A stretch of DNA of 22,379 nucleotides from TMED27 sp045106175 (GCA_045106175.1 JBGCEF010000078.1:1-22379); one strand, 5' to 3'. Positions 1-7,831 are shown, numbered from the stretch's first letter. A program made the numbers and translations. Notes: generated by a model not told the origin, from the letters alone.

Positions 1-222
1 GATGGGCGTCATGAAAATTTAAAAGCTTTCCTCAAAGGGGCGTCCGAGTTATTAAAACAGGAAAAGCCAACTTTGCGTGAAGCGAAGATTGTTGCTACAA
101 TCTATAATAAGGATGGCGCGGAAAAGTCAGAAGTGATCCAAGATCTTTATGATGGTTCACCTTCAACTAAAAATCGCGTTGTAAACAAATTGATTGAGGA
201 TGGTATTTTAACCGATGGCTGA
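1..222 (+). CDS. C-terminal part of a helix-turn-helix-like protein (partial)
   Basis: The reading frame is open from the first base of the window and stops with TGA at 220-222, so the 5' end lies outside. The 73 visible residues are helical and charged. The last 25 residues (a segment SPSTKNRVVNKLIEDGIL) read like the recognition helix and wing of a MarR-type winged helix, where sequential helices end in a 'long-term' or 'down-regulate' style loop. I infer DNA binding only from this shape; no family can be named with certainty from a fragment. The next gene starts inside it (8-base overlap), so the two are probably co-translated. Confidence 0.6.
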   Translation, partial: DGRHENLKAFLKGASELLKQEKPTLREAKIVATIYNKDGAEKSEVIQDLYDGSPSTKNRVVNKLIEDGILTDG

Positions 223-448
223 TTTAGAGCTAGCACGTAAGAGACAATGGGAACAGCTTTATGCTGGAACTTTGCATGGCCGCGCCCTAGACCCAGGCGT
301 TCAGATTTTGATGGGACCTGATGCTGCTGGCCTTCAAGGCTCTCGCGTTGAGGCATTCAAAGCTGTAAATACTGGATCTACTGCTATTGTTGCTGGTGTT
401 GACCTTGGTATTGGCACAGCAGAACCAGAAGAGCGCCACATCGCTTAA
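215..448 (+). CDS. 77-aa protein of unknown function
   Basis: The ATG at 215 overlaps the upstream stop codon by 8 bases and has a purine-rich stretch (GAGGA, about 196-200) upstream that could serve as a ribosome binding site. The product has a charged helical N-terminus (LELARKRQWEQLY) followed by a Gly/Ala-rich stretch with no Cys, no signal peptide and no membrane segment. I do not recognise the family. Overlap with the preceding HTH-like gene suggests a shared transcript, which then ends at the hairpin at 477-505. It is likely real because it fills the space between two supported features without competing frames, but the function is unknown. Confidence 0.55.
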   Translation: MADLELARKRQWEQLYAGTLHGRALDPGVQILMGPDAAGLQGSRVEAFKAVNTGSTAIVAGVDLGIGTAEPEERHIA

Positions 449-456
449 TTCCGCTC

Positions 457-485
457 TTGCTCATAAAATGATGATTGGCTATACA
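457..485 (+). promoter_or_regulatory. Possible aldolase promoter overlapping the terminator
   Basis: TTGCTC (457-462), a 17-base spacer and TATACA (480-485) resemble a sigma-70 type promoter (about 3/6 and 4/6 matches). Transcription would start around 492, inside the terminator's 3' arm, leaving a leader of about 37 nt before the aldolase ATG at 529. The match is moderate; the argument is mainly that the terminator leaves no other room for a promoter. Confidence 0.35.
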
Positions 486-505
486 TGCTGTGTATAGCCT
501 TTTTT
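477..505 (+). terminator. Rho-independent terminator
   Basis: A perfect 9-bp stem (GGCTATACA at 477-485 with TGTATAGCC at 491-499), a 5-nt loop and six T residues (500-505). It lies 28 bases after the 77-aa gene and only 23 bases before the aldolase start, so it should end the upstream transcript. The 5' arm may also hold the -10 box of the aldolase promoter (separate entry). Confidence 0.85.
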
Positions 506-528
506 ATTGCATTTATGGAGAGCAACGC

Positions 529-1443
529 ATGTCACGCACGGATCAATTAAATAAAATTAAAACATCAAACGGTTTTATTGCCGCATTGGATCAAAGTGGT
601 GGCTCCACGCCAAAGGCGCTGACGAATTATGGCGTTACGGAAGATGCGTATCATGGTGATGAAGAGATGTTTGCAGCCGTTCATGCCATGCGTGCGCGCA
701 TTATTACATCCCCTGAATTTACAGGTGAGAAGATTTTAGGTGCTATTTTGTTTGAAAAGACAATGGATGGTGAGATCGAAGGCACGCCAACAGCAGAATA
801 TCTTTGGAATGAGCTTAATGTTGTTCCATTTTTAAAAGTAGATAAAGGATTAGCGGATGAAGAAAACGGCGTTCAGGTAATGAAACCTATGCCAGAGCTC
901 GATGCCCTACTCGCTCGTGCGAATGCAAAAGGGATTTTCGGAACAAAGATGCGCTCCACGATTAATAGCGCGAATGCAGACGGTATTGCAGCTGTTGCTG
1001 AACAACAATTTGAAGTTGGCAAGCAGATTATTGAGGCTGGGCTTGTGCCGATTATTGAGCCTGAAGTCAATATTAATGCTGGCGATAAAGCAGAGTGTGA
1101 AGCCATCTTGAAAACTGAAATTTTGAAACAGCTTGATGCGCTCAATGCCGATCAGAAGATTATGTTGAAACTAACATTACCTGAGGCTGCAAATTTTTAT
1201 GCGGAATTGATTGCACATGACAATGTATTGAGTGTTGTGGCGCTATCAGGGGGTTATGATTTAAATGAGTCGTGCGCTCGTTTATCGCAAAATGATGGAA
1301 TGATCGCCAGTTTCTCTCGTGCATTGACGAATGATCTTCGTTTTCAACAAAGCGCTGATGAGTTTAATGCAGCCCTTAAAACGGCGATTGATCGCATCTA
1401 TAGCGCATCTGTTGGTGATGCAGCGGCGAGTGAAGCGGCTTAG
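529..1443 (+). CDS. fda: Class I fructose-bisphosphate aldolase
   Basis: Cleaves fructose 1,6-bisphosphate to dihydroxyacetone phosphate and glyceraldehyde 3-phosphate (EC 4.1.2.13), and the reverse in gluconeogenesis, in the cytosol. The 304-aa product opens with the family's N-terminal block (GFIAALDQSGGSTPKAL, residues 15-31). It has the Schiff-base region IMLKLTLPE, whose lysine is about residue 214, and a Gly-rich phosphate-binding loop (ALSGGY) further on. Length fits the bacterial class I, Staphylococcus-type family of about 295-305 residues. I chose ATG 529 over an upstream in-frame start at 475 because that extension would run through the terminator hairpin, and because GGAG precedes 529. 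A ParB-like gene follows after 9 bases and may be co-transcribed. Confidence 0.93.
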   Translation: MSRTDQLNKIKTSNGFIAALDQSGGSTPKALTNYGVTEDAYHGDEEMFAAVHAMRARIITSPEFTGEKILGAILFEKTMDGEIEGTPTAEYLWNELNVVPFLKVDKGLADEENGVQVMKPMPELDALLARANAKGIFGTKMRSTINSANADGIAAVAEQQFEVGKQIIEAGLVPIIEPEVNINAGDKAECEAILKTEILKQLDALNADQKIMLKLTLPEAANFYAELIAHDNVLSVVALSGGYDLNESCARLSQNDGMIASFSRALTNDLRFQQSADEFNAALKTAIDRIYSASVGDAAASEAA

Positions 1444-1452
1444 ACCTGTTTT

Positions 1453-1848
1453 ATGCGTCAGCAATATCATTCAAGAATGGTTGGTCATCAGCTTTATATC
1501 TGGGATGTTCAAAAGCTTGTTGAAGCCGCTCACGGTTTGGCGGTCGCGCACATCGCTTTAAACGATATTAAAGAGCTGGACGAAGATTATTGGTATGATG
1601 CCAAAAGCCTGCCTGCAACTCCACGAAGTGTTGCTGTGCATGCCATGTTGATGTCTCAATGTGATTTAGATTATCCGATTATACTGTGTGAAGATGGGAA
1701 AATCATGGATGGTATGCACAGGTGCTGTCAGGCACTTATTGAACAGCGTGACTCGATTAAAGCTGTTCAATTTAAAAACACTCCTGAACCGGATTATATT
1801 GATGTTAATGTCAAAGATCTTCCTCATGACGCGCCGGTGACATTATGA
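1453..1848 (+). CDS. Small ParB/sulfiredoxin-fold-like protein
   Basis: A 131-aa protein with the segment IILCEDGKIMDGMHR (residues about 76-90), which resembles the ParB/Srx-fold core in which a Gly-Arg/Met-His-Arg motif follows a short hydrophobic strand. In ParB proteins this region binds CTP, in sulfiredoxin ATP. There is no helix-turn-helix or dimer domain as in true chromosome-partitioning ParB, so a partitioning role is unlikely. It begins 9 bases after the aldolase stop with no clear ribosome binding site; an alternative ATG at 1477 would shorten it by 8 residues. Its stop overlaps the start of the EndoU-like gene as ATGA, pointing to coupled translation. The fold call is moderate and the function is unknown. 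Confidence 0.65.
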   Translation: MRQQYHSRMVGHQLYIWDVQKLVEAAHGLAVAHIALNDIKELDEDYWYDAKSLPATPRSVAVHAMLMSQCDLDYPIILCEDGKIMDGMHRCCQALIEQRDSIKAVQFKNTPEPDYIDVNVKDLPHDAPVTL

Positions 1849-2333
1849 GCTCCAAAACAATGAGAAGACCTTTAAGCTTATTTATAGGGTTTGTGTTCAT
1901 TCTTGTCGCTTTCATATATGACCATATGCAGGCACCGGATCGCGAAATTTTGATTGATAATTCGCAGGTTCAAATTGTTGACACCTCTTCTTATTCTAAA
2001 ACACCGTTAATGCCGTCAATGCCAGTTATCATCAGTGATTCTCGTGCTCAGCATATTCTTTATGGCGACGGTAAAGGCGGCGGGCATAAATTTGGTGTTG
2101 GTAAACCATGCAAATCAGAATTCCCTGAAAGCTGGGATGATAAAAAGATATTATCGATCACGCGTAAAATTGCGGCTAATGATAATCTTGCATGGAAACA
2201 GCAAGGAAACGGATATTATGTAGCAGAGAGTTTTGAGGATAATATTCGCGTGCGTGTTGTGAAAGGCCCGCAAAAACGGCGCGTAATTACAGCCTACCCA
2301 ACAAATGTAACACGAAACCCCTGCCCTTTATGA
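1845..2333 (+). CDS. Membrane-anchored or exported EndoU-type ribonuclease
   Basis: A 162-aa protein. Residues 10-26 form one hydrophobic segment after a basic N-terminus (KTMRRP), which fits an uncleaved signal anchor or signal peptide. Residues about 67-160 match the bacterial EndoU nuclease family (PF14436): HILYGDGKGGGHKFGVGKP with His70 and His81, then SEFPESW, then RVRVV and ITAYPTN near the end. The two histidines and the YPTN strand are the usual catalytic and structural positions of this metal-independent or Mn-dependent RNase fold. Two cysteines (89 and 160) bracket the domain and could form a disulfide outside the cytoplasm. The family is best known as the toxin tip of contact-dependent and polymorphic toxins, but here it is a small stand-alone protein without a delivery domain. 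It is coupled to the ParB-like gene by an ATGA overlap. Confidence 0.82.
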   Translation: MSSKTMRRPLSLFIGFVFILVAFIYDHMQAPDREILIDNSQVQIVDTSSYSKTPLMPSMPVIISDSRAQHILYGDGKGGGHKFGVGKPCKSEFPESWDDKKILSITRKIAANDNLAWKQQGNGYYVAESFEDNIRVRVVKGPQKRRVITAYPTNVTRNPCPL

Positions 2334-2369
2334 CGGAAAGCCTCGTGCTTGCTCGAGCTAATTTTAAAA

Positions 2370-3317
2370 TTATGGCTGTTCGGTCCATTGCACATCACTG
2401 ATGTTATCTGCATCACATGCAATCATAACGAGCCGCTCAAGCCCCAGAGCACAGCCAGAGGCACTTGGCATACCGTGTTCGAGGGCCGTGATAAAATCCT
2501 CATCAAGCGTGGCGTCAATGTCGTAAATATCTTTTTTAGCTTTTAGGTCAGCTTCTAGGCGTTTGCGTTGCTCAACTGGGTCGGTTAGCTCAGAAAAGGC
2601 ATTCGCAATCTCTATTCCATTTATATACAGCTCAAAACGTTCTGCGATATCCCCTCGTCTTTTGGCGAGGGCTGCGAGTGGGATGGGGTAATCAATTAGG
2701 AATGTTGGAGTGCCATGACCTAAATTTGGTTCAATCTTTTCGGCCATGATCGCGTGAAAAATATCTTCGAATGTGTCTGTTTCAGTTGTGCGCACGCCGA
2801 TAGTCTCAGCCTGTGGCTTAAGGTCGCTATCTATATCAACGCCGATTGCTTTAAACGCATCAGTTACAGTGAGGCGTTCAAAAGTTCTATCTTCAAAAAG
2901 ACCCAAGGATTTTATCAATGCCTCGCAATCATCCATCATGGCTATGTAATTAGTATCGGAACGATACCATTCCAACATTATAAATTCCGGGCTATGCAGC
3001 GTGCCCTCTTCAGCATTCCTGAAAACGGGGCATATTTGGTAGATACGCTCCATACCGGCAACGAGAAGTTTTTTCATGGCTATTTCGGGACTAGTATGCA
3101 GCCCGAGGGTAGCTTTAGGCCTTAGATTTCGTCCTAATTGGATTGTTTGAAAAGCATGAATATGCGTATCGGGAGATGGCATAATTTGCAAAGCCGGCGT
3201 TTGTGTTTCTGTGAAATTATGGTTTTCAAAAAATATGCGCACTTGTTTTATTATTTGCGCGCGTTTTTCGAGATTATCACGTTTTTGTGCAAAGTTGTGT
3301 GGTTGCCACCAGTTCAT
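2370..3317 (-). CDS. epmA: Elongation factor P beta-lysylation enzyme EpmA (PoxA/GenX)
   Basis: A class II lysyl-tRNA-synthetase-like enzyme without the tRNA-binding domain. It adenylates (R)-beta-lysine and attaches it to a conserved lysine of elongation factor P, helping ribosomes through polyproline stretches. The 315-aa length fits the family. Motif 2 is at about 93-118 (IYQICPVFRNAE, then HSPEFIMLEWY), and motif 3 is near the end (GLERLVMI, about 292-299). The typical opening (NLEKRAQIIKQVRIFF) and the C-terminal PFP-like end (SDVQWTEQP) are also present. The ATG at 3317 is preceded by a weak purine stretch. It is divergent from rpmE and convergent with the EndoU-like gene. Neither efp nor epmB lies in this window. 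Confidence 0.93.
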   Translation of the reverse strand: MNWWQPHNFAQKRDNLEKRAQIIKQVRIFFENHNFTETQTPALQIMPSPDTHIHAFQTIQLGRNLRPKATLGLHTSPEIAMKKLLVAGMERIYQICPVFRNAEEGTLHSPEFIMLEWYRSDTNYIAMMDDCEALIKSLGLFEDRTFERLTVTDAFKAIGVDIDSDLKPQAETIGVRTTETDTFEDIFHAIMAEKIEPNLGHGTPTFLIDYPIPLAALAKRRGDIAERFELYINGIEIANAFSELTDPVEQRKRLEADLKAKKDIYDIDATLDEDFITALEHGMPSASGCALGLERLVMIACDADNISDVQWTEQP

Positions 3318-3329
3318 AGTAAAAATCTC

Positions 3330-3358
3330 TTGTCATTTTTATTCAGACTGGTTATAAA
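3330..3358 (+). promoter_or_regulatory. rpmE promoter
   Basis: TTGTCA (3330-3335), a 17-base spacer and TATAAA (3353-3358) form a good sigma-70-like promoter in the 68-base gap between the divergent epmA and rpmE genes. The start of transcription would be near 3365, about 20 bases before the rpmE ATG; AGGAG at 3371-3375 is the ribosome binding site. Confidence 0.6.
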
Positions 3359-3385
3359 GCCACAGAATTTAGGAGATTTAAAGCT

Positions 3386-3625
3386 ATGAAAGCTGATACA
3401 CACCCAGACTATCACGAAATTACTGTTCAACAGACAGATGGTAGCACATACAAAACACGCAGCACATGGGGCAAAGAAGGTGATGTTCTTAAGCTTGATG
3501 TAGATCCGTTGTCACACCCTGCATGGCAAGGCGGAACAGGTAAGGTTGTTGAAAAAGGACAGCTTTCAAAGTTCGAAAAACGTTTTGGTTCTTTCGGTTT
3601 GGCCGAAAACGAAGATAAGGACTAG
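3386..3625 (+). CDS. rpmE: Ribosomal protein L31 (zinc-free type)
   Basis: A 79-aa protein of the large ribosomal subunit. The segments HPDYHEITVQQTDGSTYKTRST and SHPAWQGG are characteristic of L31, with a basic/aromatic C-terminal tail (KFEKRFGSFG). It contains no cysteine at all, so the zinc-binding CxxC pair of C+ L31 is absent; this is the C- form, which needs no zinc. In some bacteria the C- form is a paralogue induced under zinc limitation, but many alphaproteobacteria carry only this form, so the choice cannot be read from this window. A strong SD (AGGAG) sits 10 bases upstream of ATG 3386, and a terminator follows. Confidence 0.92.
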   Translation: MKADTHPDYHEITVQQTDGSTYKTRSTWGKEGDVLKLDVDPLSHPAWQGGTGKVVEKGQLSKFEKRFGSFGLAENEDKD

Positions 3626-3650
3626 GTTTAGTAAAACCTTTAATTCATTG

Positions 3651-3678
3651 AAAGGCCCGCTTATTTAGCGGGTTTTTT
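3651..3678 (+). terminator. rpmE Rho-independent terminator
   Basis: A GC stem CCCGCT (3656-3661) with AGCGGG (3667-3672), which can be extended by AAAGG pairing with the start of a six-T tract (3673-3678). It lies 26 bases after the rpmE stop and abuts the end of the convergent 221-aa gene. Confidence 0.85.
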
Positions 3679-3679
3679 G

Positions 3680-4345
3680 TTATAAATCTCTATGACACAT
3701 AACTTGTAATTGGGCATCCTGATGAGCACTTGCGCCATGAAAGGGTAAATGTTCAGAGTGCTTTAGTCGATATGGAGAACGGTTATAAAACCACCCCCCT
3801 TTGAAATCTTTTGCTGTTACTTCCATATCAGACGTCCCATGTGTAACAAGCACTTTTGATCCTCTATGTATTGCCGCTTTTAACCAAGAATGTCGATTTT
3901 TAGATTCATATGCGCTGTTCTTTAAATAAGTGTTCAATGCATTTTGTGTTCTGTTTTTCTCACGTTTAATGCGTGCAATAAAACAAAAAATTGATACATC
4001 AAAACCGTCTTGGCTTTCAGGATCCATATAATCTATCCCACCAAATTCTTCATTTATATTTACAATCGTCACGTCAAAATCAGATGCGACAGTGTAACCA
4101 AGCCTTTTAAGGGTTTTGAGAGCTTCTTCTAACAAATCCTCGTCAGCGTTAATTAAACCACTACTTTCGCTTTCAATCGCGCCAGTCTCTTCATCCGGCG
4201 CTTTGGATAAAGACCAACTATTGAGGCAACCTAACGAGGGGACACCACCGACAAGTGCAATAGATTTAAGTGCTTTTTTATTATCAGGGTCAGTATAAGC
4301 CGCGAATTTTTTACGCAAATAATTTTGATTAGCTTCGGTTAACAT
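3680..4345 (-). CDS. 221-aa protein of unknown function
   Basis: I do not recognise this protein. It has no signal peptide or membrane segment. The N-terminal third is polar (residues 1-65), with a serine/glutamate-rich stretch around residues 50-65. A mixed alpha/beta middle follows: a helix DEDLLEEALKTLKRLGY, then strands VTIVNINEEFGG and VSIFCFIARI. The C-terminal part contains a Rossmann-like strand-turn segment (SKVLVTHGTSDMEVTAKDF) and ends rich in His and aromatic residues. It begins 40 bases downstream of the valS stop on the same strand and may be a read-through partner, but no conserved link is known to me. Codon use looks like that of its neighbours. Confidence 0.6.
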   Translation of the reverse strand: MLTEANQNYLRKKFAAYTDPDNKKALKSIALVGGVPSLGCLNSWSLSKAPDEETGAIESESSGLINADEDLLEEALKTLKRLGYTVASDFDVTIVNINEEFGGIDYMDPESQDGFDVSIFCFIARIKREKNRTQNALNTYLKNSAYESKNRHSWLKAAIHRGSKVLVTHGTSDMEVTAKDFKGGWFYNRSPYRLKHSEHLPFHGASAHQDAQLQVMCHRDL

Positions 4346-4385
4346 ATGATGTGTTTTTAAAGCTAAAAATTAAATATGTCAAATA

Positions 4386-7025
4386 TTAAGCCGCTTCTAA
4401 TTGCTCTAACGCTGCGCTGATTTTTGCGTGAGTGGTTTGTGCGGCTTCGCGTTGTTCTTGTTTTTCAACGATAACGTCTTCTGGTGCACGCTCAACAAAG
4501 TTTTTATTATCAAGCTGTTGCGAGACTTTTTTAATGTCATTTTCTAACTTTGATAATTGTTTCTTCAAGCGTTCTTTTTCCGCATCCAGGTCTATAATAT
4601 CAGCGATCGGCAGCATTAATGTTACAGGCTCGACGATTGTCTGAATTGCACCTATTGGTGTTTCATTCGTAAAGTTGATGCTTTCAAGGCGAGCCATGCG
4701 TTTAATAATTTCGCCATAATTTTCAAAACTCTGCTTTGAATTATCGCAGGCATCTTTGACGAGCAGAGGGATTTTTGCGCCGCCAGGTACATTCATATCC
4801 GCGCGTACAGAACGAATCTCAGAGATAATATTGATGATCCATTGCATGTGTTGCGCTGAAGAGGCATCAACAAGCTCAGGTCCATATTCTGGCCATTGCA
4901 TATTGATTAGCAAGTTTTCATCACTCACACGCTGCGCATAGAGGTTTTCGGTTACAAATGGCATAATGGGATTGAGCAGTATATATACCTGCTGAAGTGC
5001 CCATGCCGTTGTTTTGCGAATTTCGTCAGCTTTTTCATCTTCGTTGGTCAGAGATGCTTTTGTAAATTCGAGATACCAATCACAGAATGTGCCCCATACA
5101 AAGTGATACAGGCCGTTTGCCGCATCATTAAAGCGATATTGGGACAGAGCCTCCTCAAAGGCGTCAGCGGCCTTGGAAACCTCACCAACAATCCATTGAT
5201 TGACTGTATGTTTAGCGTTTTGTGGGTTAAAGTCGGGATCGAATTCGCAATTATTCATTTCCGCATATTTGGATGCATTCCAAAGTTTAGTCACGAAATT
5301 ACGGTAACCCTCCAGACGATCTTCAGCGAGACGTATATCGCGCCCCTGTGCGCACAATGCGCATAATGTGAAACGTAAAGCATCGGCGCCGTATTTTTCG
5401 ATAAGGTCAAGTGGATCCATGACATTGCCCTTGGACTTAGACATTTTTTGACCGTTTTTATCGCGTACGAGGGCGTGGATATAAACATCTTTAAACGGCA
5501 CATCATCCATCAGGAATAGTGAGAACATCATCATGCGTGATACCCAAAATGTGATGATATCAAAACCAGTTACGAGTGCATCTCCGGGAAAATGCGCGGC
5601 TAGCTCTGGCGTTTTATCAGGCCAGCCTAAGGTTGAAAAAGGCCAAAGAGCTGAAGAAAACCAGGTATCAAGGACGTCTTCATCACGTGTTAGAGTTGCA
5701 CCCTCGCCCGCTTGTCTTTGCGCGTCTTGTTCATTTTCGGCAACATATACTTTTCCGTCCTCGTCATACCAAGCGGGAATTTGATGCCCCCACCAAAGTT
5801 GTCGCGAGATACACCAAGGTAATTGGTTATCAACCCATGCGAAATACATGTTTTCGTATTGTTGGGGCACGAATTTTGTGCGCCCGTCACGAACAGCTTG
5901 GGCCGCGGGCTTTGCAAGAGTTGGTGTGTCAACAAACCATTGCTTCGTCATGAAAGGTTCAATAACAACGCCGGATCGTTCACCTACGGGAATTGTGTTT
6001 TTGATGCTTTCAACTTCAACCAAAAGATCCAGCTCTTCTAGCTCTTTCAAAATTGCCTTTCGGGCATCGTAGCGATCAAGACCGTGATACACACTTGGAA
6101 TATCCTCAAGCGCAACGATCTTTGCATGTTCATCCATAACACTGATCATTGGCAGGTTATTACGCTGCCCTACTTCGAAATCATTAAAATCATGCGCAGG
6201 TGTAATTTTAACTGCGCCGGAGCCTTTTTCAGGGTCCGAATATTCATCGGCAATGATTGGAATGATTCTTCCCGTGATCGGTAAGACAACATTTTTACCA
6301 ACACTATCTTTATAACGCGCGTCATCAGGGTGGACCGCAACCGCAGTATCTCCCAACATGGTTTCTGGGCGTGTTGTTGCAACCGTAATAAATTGTTCCG
6401 TTGATCCTTCAATCGGGTAGCGGATATGCCACATATTGCCTTTTTGCTCTTTTTGGATCACCTCAAGATCAGAGATCACTGTTTGGCGTTCAGGATCCCA
6501 ATTCACGAGGCGTTCGGCACGGTAAACCAACCCTTTTTTGTGCAACTCAACAAACGCTTTTAGAACAGCTTTAGAGAGGCCATCATCCATTGTGAAGCGT
6601 TCACGGGTCCAATCAGGTGTTGTGCCAAGGCGTCGTAATTGTGATGTGATTGTATTTCCTGAATATTCTTTCCACTTCCACGCGCGCTCCATAAAAGCGT
6701 CACGCCCTAATTCATCGCGACTTGTACCCTCTTGGTTGAGTTGGTTTTCCAAAACCATGTGAACAGCAATCGAGGCATGATCCGTTCCAGGTTGCCACAA
6801 TGTTTGGCGGCCTTTCATGCGGTGATAACGTGTTAAAACATCCTGAAGTGTGTGATTGAGTGCATGTCCAATATGAAGAGAGCCTGTCACATTGGGGGGC
6901 GGCATCATGATTGTATATGGTTTTTTGTCGGCATCTGCGTCCGTTTTAAACGCGCCGCTTTCTTCCCATCTCTTGTAGAGAGGTTCTTCAATAGCTTTGA
7001 AGTCGAAATTTTTGTCCAATGGCAT
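4386..7025 (-). CDS. valS: Valyl-tRNA synthetase
   Basis: Charges tRNA-Val with valine and edits mischarged threonine; cytosolic class Ia synthetase. The 879-aa product has the HIGH signature at residues 51-54 (PPPNVTGSLHIGH), the editing (CP1) domain from about 200 to 360 with TVATTRPETMLGD at 214-226, and KMSKS at 527-531. An anticodon-binding helical domain follows, and a C-terminal coiled-coil arm lies at about 805-865 (DAEKERLKKQLSKLENDIKK). I chose ATG 7025 (MPLDKNFDF) over an upstream in-frame TTG at 7046 because AAAGGG lies 10 bases ahead of the ATG. It follows popZ on the same strand, the usual alphaproteobacterial order. Confidence 0.96.
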   Translation of the reverse strand: MPLDKNFDFKAIEEPLYKRWEESGAFKTDADADKKPYTIMMPPPNVTGSLHIGHALNHTLQDVLTRYHRMKGRQTLWQPGTDHASIAVHMVLENQLNQEGTSRDELGRDAFMERAWKWKEYSGNTITSQLRRLGTTPDWTRERFTMDDGLSKAVLKAFVELHKKGLVYRAERLVNWDPERQTVISDLEVIQKEQKGNMWHIRYPIEGSTEQFITVATTRPETMLGDTAVAVHPDDARYKDSVGKNVVLPITGRIIPIIADEYSDPEKGSGAVKITPAHDFNDFEVGQRNNLPMISVMDEHAKIVALEDIPSVYHGLDRYDARKAILKELEELDLLVEVESIKNTIPVGERSGVVIEPFMTKQWFVDTPTLAKPAAQAVRDGRTKFVPQQYENMYFAWVDNQLPWCISRQLWWGHQIPAWYDEDGKVYVAENEQDAQRQAGEGATLTRDEDVLDTWFSSALWPFSTLGWPDKTPELAAHFPGDALVTGFDIITFWVSRMMMFSLFLMDDVPFKDVYIHALVRDKNGQKMSKSKGNVMDPLDLIEKYGADALRFTLCALCAQGRDIRLAEDRLEGYRNFVTKLWNASKYAEMNNCEFDPDFNPQNAKHTVNQWIVGEVSKAADAFEEALSQYRFNDAANGLYHFVWGTFCDWYLEFTKASLTNEDEKADEIRKTTAWALQQVYILLNPIMPFVTENLYAQRVSDENLLINMQWPEYGPELVDASSAQHMQWIINIISEIRSVRADMNVPGGAKIPLLVKDACDNSKQSFENYGEIIKRMARLESINFTNETPIGAIQTIVEPVTLMLPIADIIDLDAEKERLKKQLSKLENDIKKVSQQLDNKNFVERAPEDVIVEKQEQREAAQTTHAKISAALEQLEAA

Positions 7026-7057
7026 GATATGCAAACCCTTTATCAATATACATCAGT

Positions 7058-7085
7058 GTTTTAACCGATGTGTCGATAGTGTCAA
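7058..7085 (-). promoter_or_regulatory. Candidate valS promoter
   Basis: On the minus strand, TTGACA (7085-7080), a 16-base spacer and TAAAAC (7063-7058) lie 33 bases before the valS ATG, in the 85-base gap after popZ. The -35 box is perfect; the -10 box is weak. valS may therefore have its own promoter in addition to read-through from popZ. Confidence 0.4.
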
Positions 7086-7110
7086 TATTTTGGTGATGTT
7101 TTGAGGATTC

Positions 7111-7683
7111 TTAATGATCGCCGAGAACACGTTTGGAAACACGTTCGAGCTCATCTTGCACAAGTCGTTCTATCATGGATGGCAAATTATCATCTAACCA
7201 TTCGGTTAATAATGGTTTTAATTCTGATCTGACAATCTCTTCGATTGTAATGCCATTATATTCGACGGCCGTTTTTTTGACTAATTTTTCAAAGCCATCC
7301 ATTGCGGCGTTTTCTGCGATACCTGTAAGAATATTATCTTCCTGCGTATCTGTCATAGTAACATTCATCACGTCCTCTGGTTCATCATTCAATGCGTCCA
7401 GTATATCTTCTTCGGGTTCTTCATGAATAGGTTCGGGTTCGATTTCAGGCTCAACAACCTGTTCTTCAACAGGCTCATCTACCGGCTCAGTTAATTCAAT
7501 AACATCTTCTTGAGGTTCTTCTGGTTCGGGTTCTGGTTCAGGCTCAACTTCGGGAGGAACCTCAGCAGCGGGTTCTTCGGCAGGTGCATCAAGCTCATCA
7601 TCATCATCTGAAATAATTTGACGAATCGAATCCAAAATTTCTTCGATGGATGGTTCTTCTTCTGTGTTCTCTTCGTCAGCCAT
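7111..7683 (-). CDS. popZ: PopZ-like polar organising protein (DUF2497)
   Basis: A 190-aa protein with the three-part build of PopZ: a short N-terminal helix (PSIEEILDSIRQIISDDDD, about 11-29) that binds partner proteins, a long acidic Pro/Glu-rich linker (about 30-115), and C-terminal helices (GFEKLVKKTAVEYNG to ERVSKRVLGDH, about 130-190) that drive oligomerisation. In Caulobacter PopZ forms a network at the cell pole that anchors the chromosome origin through ParB and recruits cell-cycle kinases. The position directly upstream of valS is conserved in alphaproteobacteria and supports the call. Whether it forms a pole-localised condensate in this organism is inference. A moderate ribosome binding site (AAGGA) is about 14 bases upstream of ATG 7683. 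Confidence 0.88.
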   Translation of the reverse strand: MADEENTEEEPSIEEILDSIRQIISDDDDELDAPAEEPAAEVPPEVEPEPEPEPEEPQEDVIELTEPVDEPVEEQVVEPEIEPEPIHEEPEEDILDALNDEPEDVMNVTMTDTQEDNILTGIAENAAMDGFEKLVKKTAVEYNGITIEEIVRSELKPLLTEWLDDNLPSMIERLVQDELERVSKRVLGDH

Positions 7684-7831
7684 GTAAACCGTTTAAATCC
7701 TTAAAACTTTTTGACCTTATTGAGTGTCACGTACAATTTTATAGATGTCAAAGGGGCATAAGGGTTGCTTATAATCCTATCCACATTAACGTCTAAAAAT
7801 CGCAGTATTTTTCTAAAGAATTGTATATTCC

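Noticed and set aside
2341..2380. Palindromic bases (GCTCGAGC, AATTTTAAAATT) between the EndoU-like gene and epmA.
   Set aside because: Could not form a convincing terminator: the stems are short, AT-rich or lack a T tract.
4756..6762. Many open frames on the plus strand opposite valS.
   Set aside because: They lie entirely inside the well-supported valS gene and show no family features or ribosome binding sites.
7133..7426. A 97-codon serine-rich plus-strand frame opposite popZ.
   Set aside because: It is the antisense of the acidic, low-complexity popZ linker.
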